Shown here piece after piece: positions 61,497 to 64,000 of a stretch of DNA of 64,000 nt (its first letter is position 1; the number at the start of each line of letters is the position of its first letter). A model generated the notes under the pieces. It ran no database searches, was not told where the DNA came from, and saw nothing but the letters and a program-made list of their open reading frames with translations. Both the position numbers and the translations under genes were made by a program. Source of the DNA: SSF14 sp037045585 (lineage in GTDB: Bacteria; Actinomycetota; Acidimicrobiia; Acidimicrobiales; Microtrichaceae); the NCBI GenBank assembly GCA_037045585.1, contig JBAOIR010000065.1, positions 1 through 64,000 on the forward strand, given 5' to 3'.

Positions 61497-62081
61497 GGGG
61501 CGCTCGGCGCCGATGGTGGTGTCGAGACCGTGACCGGGCATCACGATCGTGTCGGCATCGAGCGGGGTGAAGAGCAGGTCGTCGATGGAACGGATGATCG
61601 TCGTGAAGTCGCCGCCCTCGAGCTTGGTGTTGCCGGGACCCCCGGGGAACAGGGTGTCGCCGCTGAACAGGAGCGGCTTGCCCTCGACCTTGAAGCACAT
61701 CGACCCGGCCGTGTGGCCCGGGGTGTGGATGGTGCGTAGCCGCAGGTCGCCCACCTCGATCACCGTGTCGTGCTCGAGGATCTCGTCGTAGCTCGGCAGC
61801 ATGGCTGCGTCGGCAGCCGTTACGCCGACCGAGTAACCGGCGTCGCGCATCTCGGGAATGGCCTGGATGTGGTCCCAGTGCCCGTGCGTCTCGAGGATTC
61901 GACCGACGTTGAGACCTCGTGCGAGGTCGAGGAGGCGCTCGTGCTCGTTGGCGGCGTCGAGTAGCACGGCGTCGCCCGTGTGGCGACAACGCAGGACGAA
62001 CACGTTGTTCTCGAATGGTCCGACGACGACCTTGTGGATCTCGAGGTCGGTGTCGGCGTGGTGCAGCGTCGTCTCCGTCAT
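61464..62081 (-). CDS. Glyoxalase-II-like MBL-fold hydrolase
   Basis: The 205-residue enzyme has the metal motif ETHGHWDHIQAIP (H-x-H-x-D-H), then HTPGHTAGSM and FSGDTLFPGGPGNT, matching the persulfide dioxygenase/glyoxalase-II branch. It probably hydrolyses a thioester or oxidises a persulfide. ATG 62081 is 39 nt from the divergent membrane-protein start, so the two promoters overlap. Confidence 0.88.
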   Translation of the reverse strand: MTETTLHHADTDLEIHKVVVGPFENNVFVLRCRHTGDAVLLDAANEHERLLDLARGLNVGRILETHGHWDHIQAIPEMRDAGYSVGVTAADAAMLPSYDEILEHDTVIEVGDLRLRTIHTPGHTAGSMCFKVEGKPLLFSGDTLFPGGPGNTKLEGGDFTTIIRSIDDLLFTPLDADTIVMPGHGLDTTIGAERPSLDEWVDRGW

Positions 62082-62120
62082 GCCGTCATCCTCGCGCCGA
62101 CGGGCGTAGGATCGCGCCCC

Positions 62121-62594
62121 ATGAACGGCACGCTCTACAACATCATGCTCGTGGTCCACATCGTCGCCGTGGCGCTCTGGCTCGGCAGCAACATCTCCAT
62201 GGGTCTTGGCAGCGGGCGCGCCGTCGGCGCGTCGGCCGAGGTCAACACCTGGTGGGCCGAGGTGCAGGGCTACCTGGGCAAGACGGTGAAGAACGTGGCG
62301 TTCATCCTGCTGCTCGTCACCGGTGTCGTGATGATCATCTCGAGCGATGAGGCCATCAAGTTCAGCGCTCCGTTCGTGTCGGTCGGGTTCCTCGTTGTCA
62401 TCGTCGGCGGAGCGCTCGGCGGCATGATCTTCGCCCCCGGCTGTCGAGAGATCGCCGAGTCGTTCCGCACCGGCGACGCCGCCTCCGGCAAGAAGGCGAT
62501 CGACAAGCTGGGCCTGGTCGGCATGGCCGAGTCGCTGCTCGTTGTGGTCACCATCCTCTTCATGGTGTTCAAGTGGGGCGGCTACGGCGGCTGA
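62121..62594 (+). CDS. Four-helix membrane protein (DUF2269-like)
   Basis: The 157-residue protein has four hydrophobic helices with His in helix 1 (MLVVHIVAVALWLGSNI) in a pattern similar to DUF2269/CopD-like small membrane proteins that may bind heme or copper. Function unknown. TAGGAT at 62107-62112 lies 8 nt before ATG 62121. Confidence 0.75.
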   Translation: MNGTLYNIMLVVHIVAVALWLGSNISMGLGSGRAVGASAEVNTWWAEVQGYLGKTVKNVAFILLLVTGVVMIISSDEAIKFSAPFVSVGFLVVIVGGALGGMIFAPGCREIAESFRTGDAASGKKAIDKLGLVGMAESLLVVVTILFMVFKWGGYGG

Positions 62595-62615
62595 CCCGAG
62601 CGGGTCGAACTCTCG

Positions 62616-63026
62616 TCAGCTCGCCGTCGACACCACGTCGAACCCGAGCGCCATCGCCACGGGAATCTGCGACGGGTCGAACGTCGCGAACCGGACCGGC
62701 CGGGGCAAGCGATCCGCTGCGGCCAGATGCAACGCGTCGACCGTGCGCAGCGGTTGGGTACGACCGAGCTCGGCAGCGCGATCGAGGCACCGCTGGTCGA
62801 CCGGCACGACGTGCACACGTTCCCAGTCGTCGCGGAGCGCCTGGCGCAGGTGATCCGAACGTCGTGGGTCGTCACCGATCTGGTCGATGAGCATGAGCGC
62901 CTCGCTGAGCGCGAGCGCCGACGCGCACCAGTCGTGGTCGTCCGCCATCGCCTCGAGGATCACGGGCCGGAATGGCCCGTCGAGGTAGCGAGCCAGGAGC
63001 GCGGTCGTGTCCAGGGCGAGCGTCAT
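62616..63026 (-). CDS. PIN-domain toxin (VapC type)
   Basis: This 136-residue PIN-domain RNase has the acidic active site: D in LALDTTALLARY, E in ALSEALMLI and D in TVDALHLAAADRL, with a further Asp in RFATFDPSQ. VapC toxins cut tRNA or rRNA. It follows the antitoxin gene by 4 nt on the same strand, the normal VapBC order. Confidence 0.9.
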   Translation of the reverse strand: MTLALDTTALLARYLDGPFRPVILEAMADDHDWCASALALSEALMLIDQIGDDPRRSDHLRQALRDDWERVHVVPVDQRCLDRAAELGRTQPLRTVDALHLAAADRLPRPVRFATFDPSQIPVAMALGFDVVSTAS

Positions 63027-63030
63027 GTGG

Positions 63031-63309
63031 TCACCGGCCGCGGACTTCGCGGACGAGTTGGTCGAGGCGGGTGCCGGCCCACATCGGCATGAGGAACTCG
63101 GGCTCGGGGCGGTCGTCGCGGCGGGCCCGGACGAGCAGCCCGCGGGCGGCCAGGTCGTCGATGGTCGGCTCGCCGTCAGGCGTTTCGAGGGGACCGAGCT
63201 GGGCGATGGGCGCGCCGTCGACCGTGATGATGATGCGCTCGCCGGCGCCCGCCCGCCGGAGGGCGGCGGCGAGGTCGTTGCGCAGTTCGCGTACTCCGAG
63301 GCGCTCCAT
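63031..63309 (-). CDS. Phd/YefM-type antitoxin (VapB partner)
   Basis: This 92-residue protein starts MERLGVRELRNDLAAALRR, the Phd/YefM DNA-binding domain that binds its own promoter, followed by a C-terminal toxin-binding part ending LDQLVREVRGR. ATG 63309 is used because the operator with two GTGTACAC sites directly precedes it. It neutralises the PIN toxin encoded 4 nt downstream. Confidence 0.9.
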   Translation of the reverse strand: MERLGVRELRNDLAAALRRAGAGERIIITVDGAPIAQLGPLETPDGEPTIDDLAARGLLVRARRDDRPEPEFLMPMWAGTRLDQLVREVRGR

Positions 63310-63327
63310 GTGTACACCAGTGTACAC
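63310..63327. promoter_or_regulatory. Paired palindromic operator before the antitoxin gene
   Basis: Two copies of the self-complementary octamer GTGTACAC lie at 63310-63317 and 63320-63327, 2 bp apart, directly at the antitoxin start. Octamers of this kind, one per antitoxin dimer, are typical Phd/YefM operators; two sites 10 bp apart allow conditional cooperativity with the toxin. Confidence 0.8.
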
Positions 63328-63371
63328 GCACCGGGTTGTCGTCGACGGAGGAGACGACTTTGATACCGCCC

Positions 63372-64000
63372 ATGAACTTTGCCTTTTCCGAAGAACAAGA
63401 AGAGCTCCGCAAGGTCGTCCGTGACTTCCTCAACGCGAAGAGCAGCGAGGCCACCGTCCGCGAGCTGATGGAGACCGACTCCGGCTACGACGCCGCCGTC
63501 TGGTCGCAGATGGGTGAGCAGATGGGCCTCCAGGGCCTGATCATCCCCGAGGAGTTCGGTGGCTCGGGCTACAGCTACGTCGAGCTCATCGTGGTGCTCG
63601 AGGAGATGGGCCGCCGCCTGCTCTGCGCCCCCTACTTCGCCACCGTCGCGCTGGCAGCGAACACGCTCCTCCACTCCGGCGACGACGCCGCCAAGGCCGA
63701 GTACCTCCCCGGCATCGCATCGGGCGAGACGATCGCCACGCTCGCCTTCACCGAGGCGAACGGCAAGTGGGACGAGTCGGGCATCACCCTCGAGGCGTCC
63801 GGCTCGGGCTCCGACTACACGCTCACCGGCGAGAAGATGTACGTCCTCGACGGCACCATCGCCAACCTCATCCTCGTCGCCGCCAAGACGGCCGGCGGTG
63901 TGAGCCTCTTCGCCGTGCAGGGCGACGCCTCCGGCCTCACCCGCGAGGGCCTGTCGACCATGGACCAGACCCGCAAGCAGGCCCGCCTCACGTTCGACGC
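63372..64000 (+). CDS. Acyl-CoA dehydrogenase, 3' end outside the window
   Basis: The first 209 residues are present: FAFSEEQEELRKVVRDFL opens the alpha-helical N-terminal domain, LQGLIIPEEFGGSGYSYVE the FAD-contacting region and TLAFTEANG the middle beta-domain. The catalytic residue and C-terminus lie beyond 64000. It is divergent from the antitoxin gene with 62 nt between starts. Family members oxidise acyl-CoAs and pass electrons to ETF. Confidence 0.9.
   Translation, partial: MNFAFSEEQEELRKVVRDFLNAKSSEATVRELMETDSGYDAAVWSQMGEQMGLQGLIIPEEFGGSGYSYVELIVVLEEMGRRLLCAPYFATVALAANTLLHSGDDAAKAEYLPGIASGETIATLAFTEANGKWDESGITLEASGSGSDYTLTGEKMYVLDGTIANLILVAAKTAGGVSLFAVQGDASGLTREGLSTMDQTRKQARLTFD

Overview
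This is a GC-rich chromosomal segment of an actinobacterium. The gene content points to class Acidimicrobiia (Ilumatobacter-like marine lineages): F420/PPOX-type oxidoreductases, luciferase-like monooxygenases, acyl-CoA dehydrogenases, a DUF222-HNH protein, an AurF-type diiron oxygenase and a SUF-only iron-sulfur system using SufU. The taxonomic placement is inferred from gene families, not from a marker gene. No phage, plasmid, IS element or CRISPR array is visible.

Layout. 0-3 kb: the 5' part of a tRNA-Leu(UAA), a PPOX protein, thiol peroxidase Tpx and an APH-like phosphotransferase. 2.3-8.3 kb (minus strand): a four-gene operon joined by GTGA overlaps, encoding a circularly permuted ATP-grasp enzyme, an alpha-E protein, a second ATP-grasp fused to alpha-E (frameshifted) and a transglutaminase-like protease. 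This is a predicted peptide ligation/cleavage system of unknown product. 8.4-15 kb: two Tat-exported phosphatases (PhoX- and PhoD-like), an amidohydrolase and a zinc alcohol dehydrogenase. 15-24 kb: CbiX, a SpoU methyltransferase, a cupredoxin lipoprotein, two TetR-controlled units (LLM oxidoreductase; AurF-like oxygenase) with readable operators, an SDR, and a DUF559 gene bracketed by related repeats. 24-29 kb: dienelactone hydrolase, a DUF885-like metallopeptidase, a GH36 glycosidase, a hotdog thioesterase and an Sfp-type phosphopantetheinyl transferase. 29-41 kb: acyl-CoA dehydrogenase, a membrane GGDEF-EAL protein, MaoC-like hydratase, methyltransferase, MutY, alpha/beta hydrolase, and a DNA methyltransferase with a C-terminal extension and a small coupled partner. 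41.7-55.3 kb: the split SUF locus (sufB; sufD-Rieske-sufC1; sufC2-sufS-sufU), interrupted by unrelated genes. 55-64 kb: an SPFH/flotillin-like protein broken by a 19-bp duplication, an Erm/KsgA-type rRNA methylase behind a possible leader ORF, DUF222-HNH, DUF4184, a glyoxalase-II-like hydrolase, a VapBC-type module and the start of another acyl-CoA dehydrogenase.

Three signals cross gene boundaries. First, all three suf promoters carry the same 28-bp palindrome with half-site TAGGnGAAAT, a candidate iron-sulfur/iron regulon operator. Second, about 20 genes have a TANNNT hexamer only 6-8 nt before the start codon, which indicates pervasive leaderless transcription and fixes many starts. Third, two 56-bp intergenic palindromes of equal length share their outer arms and show compensatory changes in the stem. 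Five genes have reading-frame lesions (fusion ATP-grasp, sufD, SIMPL, acyltransferase, SPFH). Four of these lie between 46.7 and 56.1 kb, so local sequence error must be excluded before any is called a pseudogene.
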